Source: Bdellovibrionales bacterium (lineage in GTDB: Bacteria > Bdellovibrionota > Bdellovibrionia > Bdellovibrionales > UBA1609). Taken from it: a stretch of 64,000 bases of DNA. The notes beneath the pieces are model-generated. The model did no database searches. It was given only the letters and a program-made list of their open reading frames with translations, and was not told the origin of the DNA. Location of the stretch: NCBI GenBank assembly GCA_016714165.1, contig JADJNU010000001.1, forward strand, positions 310,001 through 374,000, written 5' to 3'. Of the stretch, positions 9,034 through 18,040 are shown piece by piece; within the stretch, counting starts at the first letter, position 1; the number at the start of each line of letters is the position of its first letter. Both the position numbers and the translations under genes were made by a program.

Positions 9034-10614
9034 ATGGCGGAGGCAAAGTCCGGAAAAGAAGATTATTTTGACGTCATTGTTGTTGGCTCAGGCATGGGAG
9101 GGCTTACTTGCGCAAGTCTCCTAACTCAGTTTTATGGAAAGAAAGTGTTGATCTTGGAGAGTCATTCTAAGATTGGAGGCTATACTCATTCATTTTCAAG
9201 ATCCGTTCGTGACACCCGCGTTTCTTGGGATGTTGGACTTCATTATGTCGGGCAAATGGGTGAGAAGAGTTCTTTGCAGAAAGTAATGAATCGAGTCACT
9301 GGTGGCAAGGTGCAATGGAAAAAGCTTTCGGATCCCCACCAATGGTTTATATATCCTGGTCTGAAGATTGCGGTACCCTCATCGTCTGACCAATTTAAAT
9401 CTCAGTTGGTGGAATTGTTCCCCTCCGAAGCCGATAAAATAAGTACATACTTTGTGGATGTTTACCGCGCAACAAAATGGGCCAACTTTTTTCATATGGC
9501 CAAACGGTTTCCTCGTGCTCTTCAGTTGGTTTTACAATACCTTCTTTTTTGGGGTTATCATTTGGCGTTTGGAAAAACCTCAGAATATTTTGGAAAGAGA
9601 AAGTTTTCCAAGGAGCTGAGAGCCGTTCTTGATTCTCAATGGGGCGATTATGGCCTGCCTTCGGGTCAAAGTCCATTTTTTATGAATGCTCTTGTTTTTA
9701 CTCACTATCTAAACGGAGCTTATTACCCTGTTGGTTCTTCCCAGGCGATTCCTCAGGCCGTAGCGAGCATTGTAAAGGGAGGAGGGGGAGATGTTCGTGT
9801 TCGCCATGAAGTCAAAGATCTTCTTCTTGATGGAGATCGAGTGATAGGCGTTAAAGCCTTGAATCTTTTTACAAATGAACTTATCGAAGCTCGATCCTCA
9901 GTTGTGATCTCTAACATAGGTTTGATCAATACATATCAAAAATTAATCCCAGAACTTTACGCGAGTTCTACCCTCGATAGGATTTCAGAATTGCCTGAGC
10001 CCTGTTCAGGTGTTTGTCTTTTTCTGACTCTCAAGGAGCCACCCAGCAAACTGGGAATTCAGGATCAAATCTTTTGGCTATTTGATTCTTATGATCACGA
10101 CAAAACTTGGGCGTCACGGGCAGATATTTTGAATCATTCTCCCTCAATGGTATTTCTTTCTTTTTCAGCAAATGTCGATTTAGGTGGAAAGGTTCCAACG
10201 GCCCAAATTTTGACCTTTTCGGACCCATCCCTATTTAAGAAATGGGAGGATTTGCCTCTCAAAAATCGTGGTGCTGAATATGAAAGTTTAAAAGAGCAGA
10301 TTTCGCTTCGACTGCTTGAATTTGTGGAAAAAAGTCTTCCTGGTTTCAAATCCTTAGTGGATTTTTACGAATTGGCGACCCCGCTCACTTTTAAGTCTTA
10401 TAGCAAACATCCTCAAGGTGCGATCTACGGCATTCCCCTTTCTGTCAATAGGTTTGAGAATCCTTGGATTTCAGCAAAAACGCCGTTAAAGGGATTGTAC
10501 CTCACCGGGGCTGATATTGCTGGGCCAGGAATTGCGGGAGCTATGATGGGAGGCGTTTTGACTCTCTCTGAGATCGTCGGCCTCTCCGTTCTCGGAAAGG
10601 CCTTCCAAAAATAG
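9034..10614 (+). CDS. FAD-dependent oxidoreductase of the phytoene desaturase/retinol saturase type
   Basis: The protein has 526 residues. A dinucleotide-binding fold opens it (DVIVVGSGMGGLTCASLL) with the acidic ribose-binding residue in LILESHSKIGGYTHSF. The C-terminus has LYLTGADIAGPGIAGAMMGGVL, the family FAD-binding end. The length and the GGYTHSF form place it with all-trans-retinol 13,14-reductase and carotenoid isomerase (CrtISO) relatives rather than classic CrtI. The substrate cannot be read from sequence, and no other carotenoid gene is in the window. GAGGGGAAAGGG precedes ATG 9034. It converges with htpX. Confidence 0.85.
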   Translation: MAEAKSGKEDYFDVIVVGSGMGGLTCASLLTQFYGKKVLILESHSKIGGYTHSFSRSVRDTRVSWDVGLHYVGQMGEKSSLQKVMNRVTGGKVQWKKLSDPHQWFIYPGLKIAVPSSSDQFKSQLVELFPSEADKISTYFVDVYRATKWANFFHMAKRFPRALQLVLQYLLFWGYHLAFGKTSEYFGKRKFSKELRAVLDSQWGDYGLPSGQSPFFMNALVFTHYLNGAYYPVGSSQAIPQAVASIVKGGGGDVRVRHEVKDLLLDGDRVIGVKALNLFTNELIEARSSVVISNIGLINTYQKLIPELYASSTLDRISELPEPCSGVCLFLTLKEPPSKLGIQDQIFWLFDSYDHDKTWASRADILNHSPSMVFLSFSANVDLGGKVPTAQILTFSDPSLFKKWEDLPLKNRGAEYESLKEQISLRLLEFVEKSLPGFKSLVDFYELATPLTFKSYSKHPQGAIYGIPLSVNRFENPWISAKTPLKGLYLTGADIAGPGIAGAMMGGVLTLSEIVGLSVLGKAFQK

Positions 10615-10685
10615 TGGCCCTGTGATTGGTTTCTTTATTAGTGAAGAAGCAGACCTACGCCTGGTCTTCGCTTGGCGGCCTCATC

Positions 10686-11603
10686 CTACCCAGTGACACT
10701 GGAACGCTGAAGTCTTTCGATTCTTTCCTCGAGTGGAGGGTGAGTTGAAAAGAAGCGCATGATTCCGCCTGGACGACTCGAAATTTTAAGTGCCTGGATA
10801 GCAGGGCGGGTGTTGGGGTCGACGTCATCAAAAGTGCGCTTAAGGCCTTCAAGCGCTTGAATCATGTTTCCGCGTCCAGCCAATCGCGCTCCGCCTGAAT
10901 CTGCACGGTACTCCCTGTATCTAGAAAACCAAGCAACAACCATAGACCCAAGAACCATAAAAACCATTTCGAGTGCAAATTGGACAAGGTAATAGGACAT
11001 GGGTGTCCCCCCTTGACGATCATCGCTGTCTTGTCCGCGCGCCATTGTGAGTGCATAAGCAATCACGCGAGCCAAGAACATGACAAAGGCGTTCACAATA
11101 CCTTGGATGAGTGTCATGGTGACCATGTCTCCGTTGGCGATGTGGGCCACTTCATGGCCGAGGACTCCTTTGACTTCATTTCTCTTCATGCGGTGAAGGA
11201 GACCACTGGATACCGCAACCAATGAGCGGGATTTACTCGGACCAGTGGCAAAGGCATTGACTTCGGGGGAGTCATATACCCCAACTTCTGGCATGACCGG
11301 AAGGCTGGCTGCCCTGGAAAGCTCATGAACCATTTGGACCAAATCTCGAAGTTCAGAATCTCGAGTATCAGGTGGAATGACCTTAACTCCCATCATCCAC
11401 TTGGCCATGATTCTAGAAAGAGCGAGGGATATAAAAGCTCCGCCCATACCCCAGATCAGGCAAAATGCCAAGAGAGATTCGTAATCGAGTCCCCTGGCCG
11501 TGAGATAGGGTTTTACGCCAAGCACGTTCAGAACAATAGAGATCGTGAAGATCACCAGGGCATTGACTGCCATAAAAAGAGCAATTCGTTTAAACCAAGC
11601 CAT
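10686..11603 (-). CDS. htpX: Membrane metalloprotease HtpX
   Basis: HtpX is an inner-membrane zinc protease that degrades misfolded membrane proteins. The zinc motif HEVAH and the third ligand in YREYRADSGGARL are intact. Two hydrophobic segments open the protein, and two more lie between the HEVAH helix and the YREYRAD helix, as usual. The C-terminal STHPPLEERIERL is also the family pattern. The start was set at ATG 11603 because GGGAGG lies five bases upstream. A GTG at 11609 is inside the ribosome binding site and is unlikely. Length is about 305 residues, slightly longer than in E. coli. Confidence 0.95.
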   Translation of the reverse strand: MAWFKRIALFMAVNALVIFTISIVLNVLGVKPYLTARGLDYESLLAFCLIWGMGGAFISLALSRIMAKWMMGVKVIPPDTRDSELRDLVQMVHELSRAASLPVMPEVGVYDSPEVNAFATGPSKSRSLVAVSSGLLHRMKRNEVKGVLGHEVAHIANGDMVTMTLIQGIVNAFVMFLARVIAYALTMARGQDSDDRQGGTPMSYYLVQFALEMVFMVLGSMVVAWFSRYREYRADSGGARLAGRGNMIQALEGLKRTFDDVDPNTRPAIQALKISSRPGGIMRFFSTHPPLEERIERLQRSSVTG

Positions 11604-11720
11604 AAGCACCTCCCATAGGCCGCGATGGCGTACTATACCAAACTTTTCTTAAGTGGTGCACATAAAATTTAAAAGGCCGACTCCAGCTGGGGGGATTCTC
11701 AGCTCTTGGCTCGGCCCGCC

Positions 11721-13132
11721 TTATTGAAGTTGCTGAAGATATTCGGAAACTTTCTTCCAGGCCACTTCCCAAAAGCTTGTATCAAATTTCTCAGGCGGGA
11801 AGTTCCCCAGAACAAAATCCACAAAATCAGTCATGCCCTCTGGTGCACCCGTACCAATTGCCAGACGGTGATAGGAGAGTCCTTCGCGCACGATCCTTTC
11901 AATATCCACTTTGAGTGCTTGGTACTCCGTATCTAAGTCCTTCTTCAATGTCGCCATTTTGCTTTCAATGTCCTGTATACGGGTTTGAAGAGCTGCCAAT
12001 CTCTCACCAATTTCTGGTCTGGTTTCTTCAGAACTTTCGGCGGAGCGCTGTTGTAATTCTGCTCTTTCGCGTTTTAGAACTTTGAGTTCAGCTCCGCCTC
12101 CAAGTTCTAATAGAATTTTCGTGGTATCAGTTTGAACGAGTCTCTTGAGGAAATTTTGAATCGGAATGAGTATTGTATTCAAATTTCTAAACGCTGTCGT
12201 GCCTTCTCGTAGCGAGGCCATCTGTTTGAGCTTAAGATTCATTTCAACGAGATTGGGATTGGCGAAATTAAAATACGGACCAAAAGTTTTGTCTTCTCTT
12301 ATTCGATCTAACACCTTCGAGATAATTCCGAATGAGAGTGCCCTGTTAACAGAAAATATGGCATTATTTCCCTTGGATCTTGAGGGCCTGCATAAAACGA
12401 GAGGGAGCCTTCCGTCTCTCGAAGATCGTCGTGTACCAGTAAAACCTGGCTAATCGGTACACCCGTCACGTCAAGCACAGGGGCAACGACGTCGCCGATC
12501 TCATTGTAATCTCCTATGGGGCGCAAGATTGCGATTCTCTGTGCGTGCGGTAAAGCGAGAATGAATATCTCCATTTGAGGTGTGCGGAAAGTTCCTGGTT
12601 CAGAAAAAAGCCATCGTTCTCCGGATCTAGCCGAACGATCATCATAGATGATATTCAGTCTTTCGAAAACCCGATATCTCTCGTTTACTCGGCTCTGAGA
12701 GTTTTGGGTGGCTCCGACGGCGCCAGCGTGCTCGATGAGGTAGTCACCAAAATGAAATCCAAGATTGTGGCGGGTGTTTTCATAGAGGGTATTTCCGGCA
12801 AGGACAATAATTCGAAGATTTGGATCCCCCCGCAAGCTGTCGAAAAGGATGCTTGGAAGTTCAATCTTTCTTTCCTCTTTATTCCAATCAATTGTGAAAC
12901 TCCACATGCCCGAATCCAACTGCACAGGAGGAGTCACAGCCAAATGAACGTAAAATCCTGACTTTTCCCCAGAATACTGGGTGGCTTTTCGCACGAGATC
13001 GTGACAAGAAAGACGGCCAGAATTTTCACTGACCTGATCAGCCGCGAGGACGCCCGAATTAAATGAAAGGAAGAATACAGCTGCAAGCAAAGGCTTAAGA
13101 ACCAGAGACACGACAAAAAGACATGGTTTCAC
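11721..13132 (-). CDS. Exported peptidyl-tRNA-hydrolase-like protein with coiled-coil insert, frameshifted
   Basis: GTG 13132, with AAGGAG five bases upstream, starts a clear Sec signal peptide (cleavage near residue 30, GVLA/AD). The mature part matches the Pth fold in order: IIVLAGNTLYENTRHNLGF (GN and RHN, catalytic His 122), RPIGDYNEIGDVVAP (Asn 210, equivalent to the MNLSG Asn), VLLVHDDL (Asp 235), and TGHSHS where Pth has GHNG. The first frame stops at 12308. Adding a base at about 12320-12345 continues it as GIISKVLDRI into the frame ending at 11721. That frame adds a charged coiled coil (about 65 residues) and ends in YHRLAIGTGAPEGMTDFVDFVL, the usual Pth RLRIGIGRP...V..YVL end. The GHNG asparagine is missing. 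Function in the envelope is unknown. Confidence 0.7.
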
Positions 13133-13408
13133 TTTTTCTCCTTGGTCGCCATTTCACGCCCTTGCTGTTTTGATTTTGAATGGCGAATCATGAATCATGT
13201 TGTTAACATTGAAAAGGCTCTTCTGTAATTGCGATCTGCCAGCGATGGAAAAAATCTCATTTTAGAATGAAAAATAGACAAAAAATGTTAACCTCGCCAA
13301 AATCAAAATCCCGAAATTATCTTTCCTTGACGTGCGCATGGCAAAGCCTTAACTAGACCGGATATTTTACTGAAGCATTACCAACGGAATTCCAAAGGGA
13401 GCTTTGTT

Positions 13409-14791
13409 ATGCAGGTTTTTTTGATTATTTTCGTGGGTTTTTTCTCTTGGGCTGCCAGCGCGGATTTCATCGACTCCCTTAAAGAATACCGAACATATTA
13501 TTTAGTCGAGAGTATCCCGCCTCATGTAGAAAAATTGATGGTTGTCCTCACGCAAGGAGACATGAGACGTGAGGGGGTTCTGCGTGGAGTCCTCAGCGAG
13601 TTGAATTTGGATGGGCCTTTCGAATGGGAAAGCGATGTTGTTTATACCGAGGGCCACATTCCTTCTGCTCCTCCTGCTCCTCAGTTGCTTCTGCCCGATT
13701 CAATCGAGAAATCGAATTTGGCTCGTTTGGAGAAGCTGAATCGTTTGCGGGAACGTATGGAAGAGCTGTATCCGGGTTGGGTTGTTCAGGTTGGGTATTC
13801 CAAACGGGCGAGCCGCTTTAGGTTGATTGAGTTAGTTCCTGTGGGATATGACTTTAGCGGAAAATCGAATCGAAGGGTGGTATACTACCATTCAGTTTTC
13901 TTCACGCGCAACAATGATGGTGCTCTTGAATTCCTCGAGGGTGCGAACGATGCCCGATATGGAGATCTAAACGATTTCTTAACTCGAACAAATCGCAAGG
14001 AGATTTCGGTCCTTCGATTTTCTTTACCTCCCGAGTTAGAGGGGTCGTCGCTGCTTTCGCATGTGAAGTTGGGCAGTAGGATTATCAGTCAGCCATATGA
14101 AAATTTTTTATTTCAATTGAGCCAAGCAATAAGTGAATCAATGGCAGCAGACTGGCCTGAATCACATCGAGAGGCCGTTTTGAGATATCATTTCAAACGC
14201 CATGGTGAGAGCCGTCTGCCTCCCGGTTTGAAACAGTACTTTAATCTTCCTGTGACACTTTCTGGACCCAGTGCCAGTGACCCAGGTCAGCCAAATAGTG
14301 AGGAAGTTGTAAATTTTCGGATTCCAACCAAGGAAGCCTTAGAGGGCAAGCTTGATATTTCCTTAGTATCTGAATCGCTTGGACTCGATCTTCGACTCAA
14401 GGGTGGGATCGCAGGGAGAAGGATGGCCGGTCCGCAGCAGTCGCTTGAGTTGACTATTGAACGACGAAGTCAGGTTTCGGAGATGGACCCTCCTTTCGAA
14501 TTCAAACTGAATCTTTTGGCCAAGGCTAATAATGTTGTGACGAATGAAACGGGAGAGGTTGCTATTTTAGGCCCTGTGGCAGTTTCATCTGGAGGTGTTT
14601 CTGCTATTTCTGGTTATGCATTGCCATATTCCATCAACCAAGAGGCAGTCGTAGGTTCTTGGGTGAAATACACCATTCCTGATACTCTCCTTCCAGATCC
14701 TCTTACGGGGTCTCAAAATGTGGCGGCGGCAGCAGAAGGGGAAGTTAGTCATCGCTCCTGTCGCAGTCTAGCCAGCGGATATCCACAATAG
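13409..14791 (+). CDS. Exported protein of unknown function
   Basis: The protein has 460 residues. AGGGAG precedes ATG 13409, and the N-terminus is a standard Sec signal peptide cut near residue 18 (ASA/DF). The first 100 mature residues contain a helical segment (LARLEKLNRLRERMEELYPGW), while the C-terminal third is beta-rich. I recognise no domain. It sits between two minus-strand genes and appears monocistronic. The region upstream (13133-13408) is AT-rich with no other feature I can name. Confidence 0.7.
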   Translation: MQVFLIIFVGFFSWAASADFIDSLKEYRTYYLVESIPPHVEKLMVVLTQGDMRREGVLRGVLSELNLDGPFEWESDVVYTEGHIPSAPPAPQLLLPDSIEKSNLARLEKLNRLRERMEELYPGWVVQVGYSKRASRFRLIELVPVGYDFSGKSNRRVVYYHSVFFTRNNDGALEFLEGANDARYGDLNDFLTRTNRKEISVLRFSLPPELEGSSLLSHVKLGSRIISQPYENFLFQLSQAISESMAADWPESHREAVLRYHFKRHGESRLPPGLKQYFNLPVTLSGPSASDPGQPNSEEVVNFRIPTKEALEGKLDISLVSESLGLDLRLKGGIAGRRMAGPQQSLELTIERRSQVSEMDPPFEFKLNLLAKANNVVTNETGEVAILGPVAVSSGGVSAISGYALPYSINQEAVVGSWVKYTIPDTLLPDPLTGSQNVAAAAEGEVSHRSCRSLASGYPQ

Positions 14792-14846
14792 GCACCTTGA
14801 AGAACAGAGTTTCAGGAAATATTTGATTCGGTGGGACTTGGCCTTG

Positions 14847-16013
14847 TTAAAGAGACAGAATCTTCTTCTCTTCTGTGAGGCCAAGTTCGTTGTCATCGAG
14901 GTAACAGCCGGGGTCCTCGGCCCAGGCGTCTTTGTGGACTTGATATGCGCGAACCCTGGTGTTTCCATTGCAAACGTCAAAGAAAGAGCACTGCCCACAG
15001 CGACCGCTGATCTGTCTTTGCTCGGCCTTGAGGCCCTTCATCAGTGGATCAGAGAGATCGGTCCAAATTTGCGAAAAAGGACGCTCTCGAATATTGCCCA
15101 AAGTGTAGTCCCACCAGAAGGAGTCAGGATGGACATTGCCGAGATTGTCGATATTGGCGATATTCACTCCTGATGAGTTGCCACCCCATTGGGCGAGCTT
15201 GGCTCGAATGTGGTTTTCCATCTCTGGAAAATTATTGCGAACCCAAAACAACAGGTAGACACCATCGGCATCGTTATTGCCAGTCACAAATTCTCGTTCG
15301 TCCTCGCGCTGTGCAGATTGCCAAGCCTCTTTAAACAAGAGATCCAATGCCCATTTTGTTATTTCAAAGTGGGCATCCCGCCCACGATTCAATTTTCCTC
15401 GACCTGAGTAATTGAGGTGGGACAGATAAAATTTATCAATGTGCTCAGCTTTTTGAAACTCCAGCAAAGCGGGCAAATCTTGAGCGTTCTCTTGGGTGAG
15501 AGTAAACCGAATACCGACTTTAAGATTTTTTGATTTGCACACGCGAATGCCTTCGAGTGCGGCTTGAAAGGATCCGGTCTTTCTTCGAAAGCGATCATGA
15601 GTCTCGCCGATTCCATCGAGGCTAATGCCTACATAGTTAAAATTGAGCGCGGCGATTTTATCAATATTGGAGGAGTCGATGAAAGTGCCATTGGTAGACA
15701 GTCCAACGTAAAAGCCCATTTTTTTTGCGCGCGCCGAAATATCATAGATGTCGGGACGCAAAAGAGGTTCGCCGCCCGAAAGGATCAGGACGGGCACTCG
15801 GAAAAACTTGAGATCATCCATGACAGAGAATACTTCTTGCGTGTTGAGCTCACCCGAATAGTCACGGTCAGTGGAGTTTGTGTAACAGTGCAGACAGGCA
15901 AGATTGCAGCGGCGAATGAGATTCCAGATGACAACGGGCCCGGGAGGGTTTCTTTTCGGTCTTACTGGAGTGGGAGACTTGATTTCGTTCATGAATTGGC
16001 TGATACGAAACAT
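14847..16013 (-). CDS. nirJ: Haem d1 biosynthesis radical SAM protein NirJ
   Basis: NirJ acts on didecarboxysiroheme in haem d1 synthesis, replacing two propionate chains to give the oxo groups. The radical SAM cluster motif is CNLACLHC (Cys 36, 40, 43), followed by LILSGGEPLLRPDI. A C-terminal auxiliary cluster region is present (CGQCSFFDVCNGNTRVR and a later PGCYLDD), as in SPASM-type proteins. Length 388 is usual. ATG 16013 overlaps the nirH stop (TGATG), and AAAGGAAA gives a good ribosome binding site. It is the last gene of the nirD-nirLG-nirH-nirJ operon. Confidence 0.95.
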   Translation of the reverse strand: MFRISQFMNEIKSPTPVRPKRNPPGPVVIWNLIRRCNLACLHCYTNSTDRDYSGELNTQEVFSVMDDLKFFRVPVLILSGGEPLLRPDIYDISARAKKMGFYVGLSTNGTFIDSSNIDKIAALNFNYVGISLDGIGETHDRFRRKTGSFQAALEGIRVCKSKNLKVGIRFTLTQENAQDLPALLEFQKAEHIDKFYLSHLNYSGRGKLNRGRDAHFEITKWALDLLFKEAWQSAQREDEREFVTGNNDADGVYLLFWVRNNFPEMENHIRAKLAQWGGNSSGVNIANIDNLGNVHPDSFWWDYTLGNIRERPFSQIWTDLSDPLMKGLKAEQRQISGRCGQCSFFDVCNGNTRVRAYQVHKDAWAEDPGCYLDDNELGLTEEKKILSL

Positions 16014-16504
16014 CAGATTTCCTTTCGGCTGCGAAAGCCCGTCTTTTTTAGTATTTCAGAACTAAATAGAATATCATAGCCGTTGAGTGAAGGTTTGAGA
16101 ATTGAAAGAATTTTTTCAGCATGAGTTTGAACTTCCAGCTTATTCCTTCCGTGCACCATTGCGAACAGATTGTAGGGCCAATCGGGCAAATGGCGCGGTC
16201 TTTTGTAGCAGTGGCTCACGCAATCCAGCGATCCCACTCGCTTTCCCAATTCAGAAATCTTGTCGTCATGAACATCCCAGACGGTCATGCCGTTTGAAAC
16301 GAAGCCAAGTTTGTAATGATTTGGAACGGCCGCGATTCGTCGGATGACCCCTGCTTCTTTCATTTGTCGAAACCGCGAAATGACCTCTTCTTCTGAAGCT
16401 CCGACCTCTGAGGCGATGGCTGCAAAGGGTCTTACAGTCAGTGGCAATCCGCGTTCGGTGCACTTGATGATTTTGTTATCCAATTCAGTGAGCTTGAACA
16501 TCAT
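16013..16504 (-). CDS. nirH: Siroheme decarboxylase subunit, NirH/NirL type
   Basis: This AsnC/Lrp-like protein (163 residues) has an N-terminal winged helix (about residues 5-60) and a ligand-binding half with the NirL/NirH/AhbB-type signature CVSHCYKRPRHLPDWPYNLF followed by AMVHG. The family decarboxylates siroheme to 12,18-didecarboxysiroheme in haem d1 synthesis rather than acting as a regulator. The position directly before nirJ matches the order D-L-G-H-J known from pseudomonads, hence nirH. It overlaps the upstream gene by four bases (ATGA). Confidence 0.88.
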   Translation of the reverse strand: MMFKLTELDNKIIKCTERGLPLTVRPFAAIASEVGASEEEVISRFRQMKEAGVIRRIAAVPNHYKLGFVSNGMTVWDVHDDKISELGKRVGSLDCVSHCYKRPRHLPDWPYNLFAMVHGRNKLEVQTHAEKILSILKPSLNGYDILFSSEILKKTGFRSRKEI

Positions 16505-17415
16505 AATTTAAACCTTAAATCCAGAAAATATTCTTCGAGTTTTGGCATCGCAAATGTTTTCAAACCCGTTTCAGATTCGATAGTTTTAAGAACTTCTTCC
16601 GTGGCCCTTTTTGAGTCCGTTGCCGTGACAAACCACATGTTGAGGGCATGTTCTCGTCGGTAATTGTGAGCCACCTCGACGTGGGCATTGACGAGCTTTG
16701 TGACTTCTTCAAACTGAGCTTCCGGAACCTTCATGGCGACCAAAGTGAATTCTCCGCCAAATTTTTCAACATTGAACATGGGACCGAATCTTGTCAGAGA
16801 GCCGTCGAGAAGTTTCTTTTCAATGATAGAAAGAAGTTCGCTTTCAGACAAATTGAAATCATTGGCGAGCTGAAGAAATGGACTCTCCTCTATCGAAAGC
16901 CCATCTTGTAGTTTGTTGAGGAGAGAAGATTCTTGGTCCTTAGTGAGCGGCATATATTTGGCACCTCTCTGTTTAAAGGTCTTTGTGCTGAACAGTATCT
17001 TGCTTGCGATGTCGCCTAAACGTAGTTCATTTTTGATGATACGGTACTGAGACAAAACCATATCCTGGTCTTGTCCATGGATCATGCAGTAGAGATTGTA
17101 GGGCCAAGCAGGCAGGGAGCGCTTTCGCCGATAACAGAGTGTAACGAACTCGTAGGATTTCATTTTTTTTCCAATTTCACTTACTTTTGTGTCTGGCACA
17201 TCCCAGACGCACATGGCATTGGACTCAAAGCCAATGGCCTTGTGGTTCACGACGACTCCGAATCGTCGAATGGAGTTTTGTGATTCAAGGTCTTGAATTA
17301 CGGCCAGAACTTCACTGACCGTCGCGTTGCAGTCTGCGGCAATAGTTTTGAAAGGTTCTGGGTCTATGGGGATTCCAGATTCGAGACGTTGGAGGATTCG
17401 ATCCATTTTGTTCAC
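16501..17415 (-). CDS. nirL: Siroheme decarboxylase, fused NirL-type and NirG-type subunits
   Basis: The protein has 304 residues and two tandem AsnC-like modules, each with a winged helix and a ligand-binding half. The first (1-150) carries FVTLCYRRKRSLPAWPYNLY and CMIHG, the L/H type. The second (155-304) carries HVEVAHNYRREHALNMWFV, the D/G type. With nirD upstream and nirH downstream, gene order makes this a fusion of nirL with nirG, not the nirD-nirL fusion often annotated. Its role would be siroheme decarboxylation as part of a NirDLGH-type complex. Four-base ATGA overlaps on both sides show tight translational coupling. Confidence 0.85.
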   Translation of the reverse strand: MNKMDRILQRLESGIPIDPEPFKTIAADCNATVSEVLAVIQDLESQNSIRRFGVVVNHKAIGFESNAMCVWDVPDTKVSEIGKKMKSYEFVTLCYRRKRSLPAWPYNLYCMIHGQDQDMVLSQYRIIKNELRLGDIASKILFSTKTFKQRGAKYMPLTKDQESSLLNKLQDGLSIEESPFLQLANDFNLSESELLSIIEKKLLDGSLTRFGPMFNVEKFGGEFTLVAMKVPEAQFEEVTKLVNAHVEVAHNYRREHALNMWFVTATDSKRATEEVLKTIESETGLKTFAMPKLEEYFLDLRFKL

Positions 17416-17936
17416 TCTGATCTCCCCTTGAGCCAGTGGGCTAAATCAAAGCCCAAATCAATGCGATACTCCTCTAGTAGCCTCAAATCATGGACGGGGA
17501 TTTGCGTTCTCAATTCGATCTCCCTTAAGACTTCGAGAAGCTTCGCTTCATTTTGTGCAGTCACGACAAACCATAAATTCATTTTGTCTGAGCGCTCATA
17601 ATTGTGATTCACTTCTTGAAATCCGCTGACAAAATGGGCCAGACTTTCAAGTTTGTCTGGATCAATCATCATTGCGGCGAGAGTGCTAGTTCCTAGCGCA
17701 TGTGGGCGAAACACAGGACCAATTCGGCTGATGGCCCCTTTCCTTTTGAGGTATTGTAGCTCCGAGATGACAAGTTCTTCGGTGACGCCAAGCTCACTCG
17801 CAATTTTCAAATATGGTCTTTCGCAAATTGGAAATCCTCTTTGATACTGATCCAATAGCTGAATTTGAAGGGGAGTCCATTTTGTTGGGACGGATGAATT
17901 CATGCAATCGCTCGCTTCACTTTTAAGTCCTCTCAC
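17412..17936 (-). CDS. nirD: Siroheme decarboxylase subunit, NirD/NirG type
   Basis: This is an AsnC/Lrp-like protein with an N-terminal winged helix and the D/G-type signature EVNHNYERSDKMNLWFV. It is the first gene of the haem d1 operon on this strand, so nirD by order. The start may be GTG 17936 or ATG 17903. Neither has a strong ribosome binding site, and the mature fold begins around TPLQIQLLDQY. A near-perfect FNR/Dnr-type box lies about 70-100 bases upstream and could control it. Confidence 0.85.
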   Translation of the reverse strand: MRGLKSEASDCMNSSVPTKWTPLQIQLLDQYQRGFPICERPYLKIASELGVTEELVISELQYLKRKGAISRIGPVFRPHALGTSTLAAMMIDPDKLESLAHFVSGFQEVNHNYERSDKMNLWFVVTAQNEAKLLEVLREIELRTQIPVHDLRLLEEYRIDLGFDLAHWLKGRSE

Positions 17937-18001
17937 AATTTAGCTCTCACGCATACATATTAAGTTAAGTCTCACACAGACATACTACACAAATACATAT
18001 A

Positions 18002-18015
18002 TTGATTGCATTCAA
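18002..18015. promoter_or_regulatory. FNR/Dnr-type regulator binding site
   Basis: TTGATTGCATTCAA matches the FNR-family consensus TTGAT-N4-ATCAA at nine of ten fixed positions. It lies in the 104-base region between nirD (minus) and the siroheme-synthase-type gene (plus), 26 bases before the latter start. Nitrite reductase and haem d1 genes are commonly controlled by FNR, Dnr or NnrR proteins that sense low oxygen or NO, so control of one or both divergent genes is a reasonable inference. Confidence 0.65.
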
Positions 18016-18040
18016 TAGATCCGTAAAATATGTGTAGGCA

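Noticed and set aside
13133..13408. Possible small RNA or tRNA in the AT-rich gap
   Set aside because: No cloverleaf, terminator or conserved element could be seen.
16013..17936. AsnC/Lrp-type genes as amino acid regulators
   Set aside because: The signatures and the neighbouring nirJ mark them as siroheme decarboxylase subunits, not regulators.
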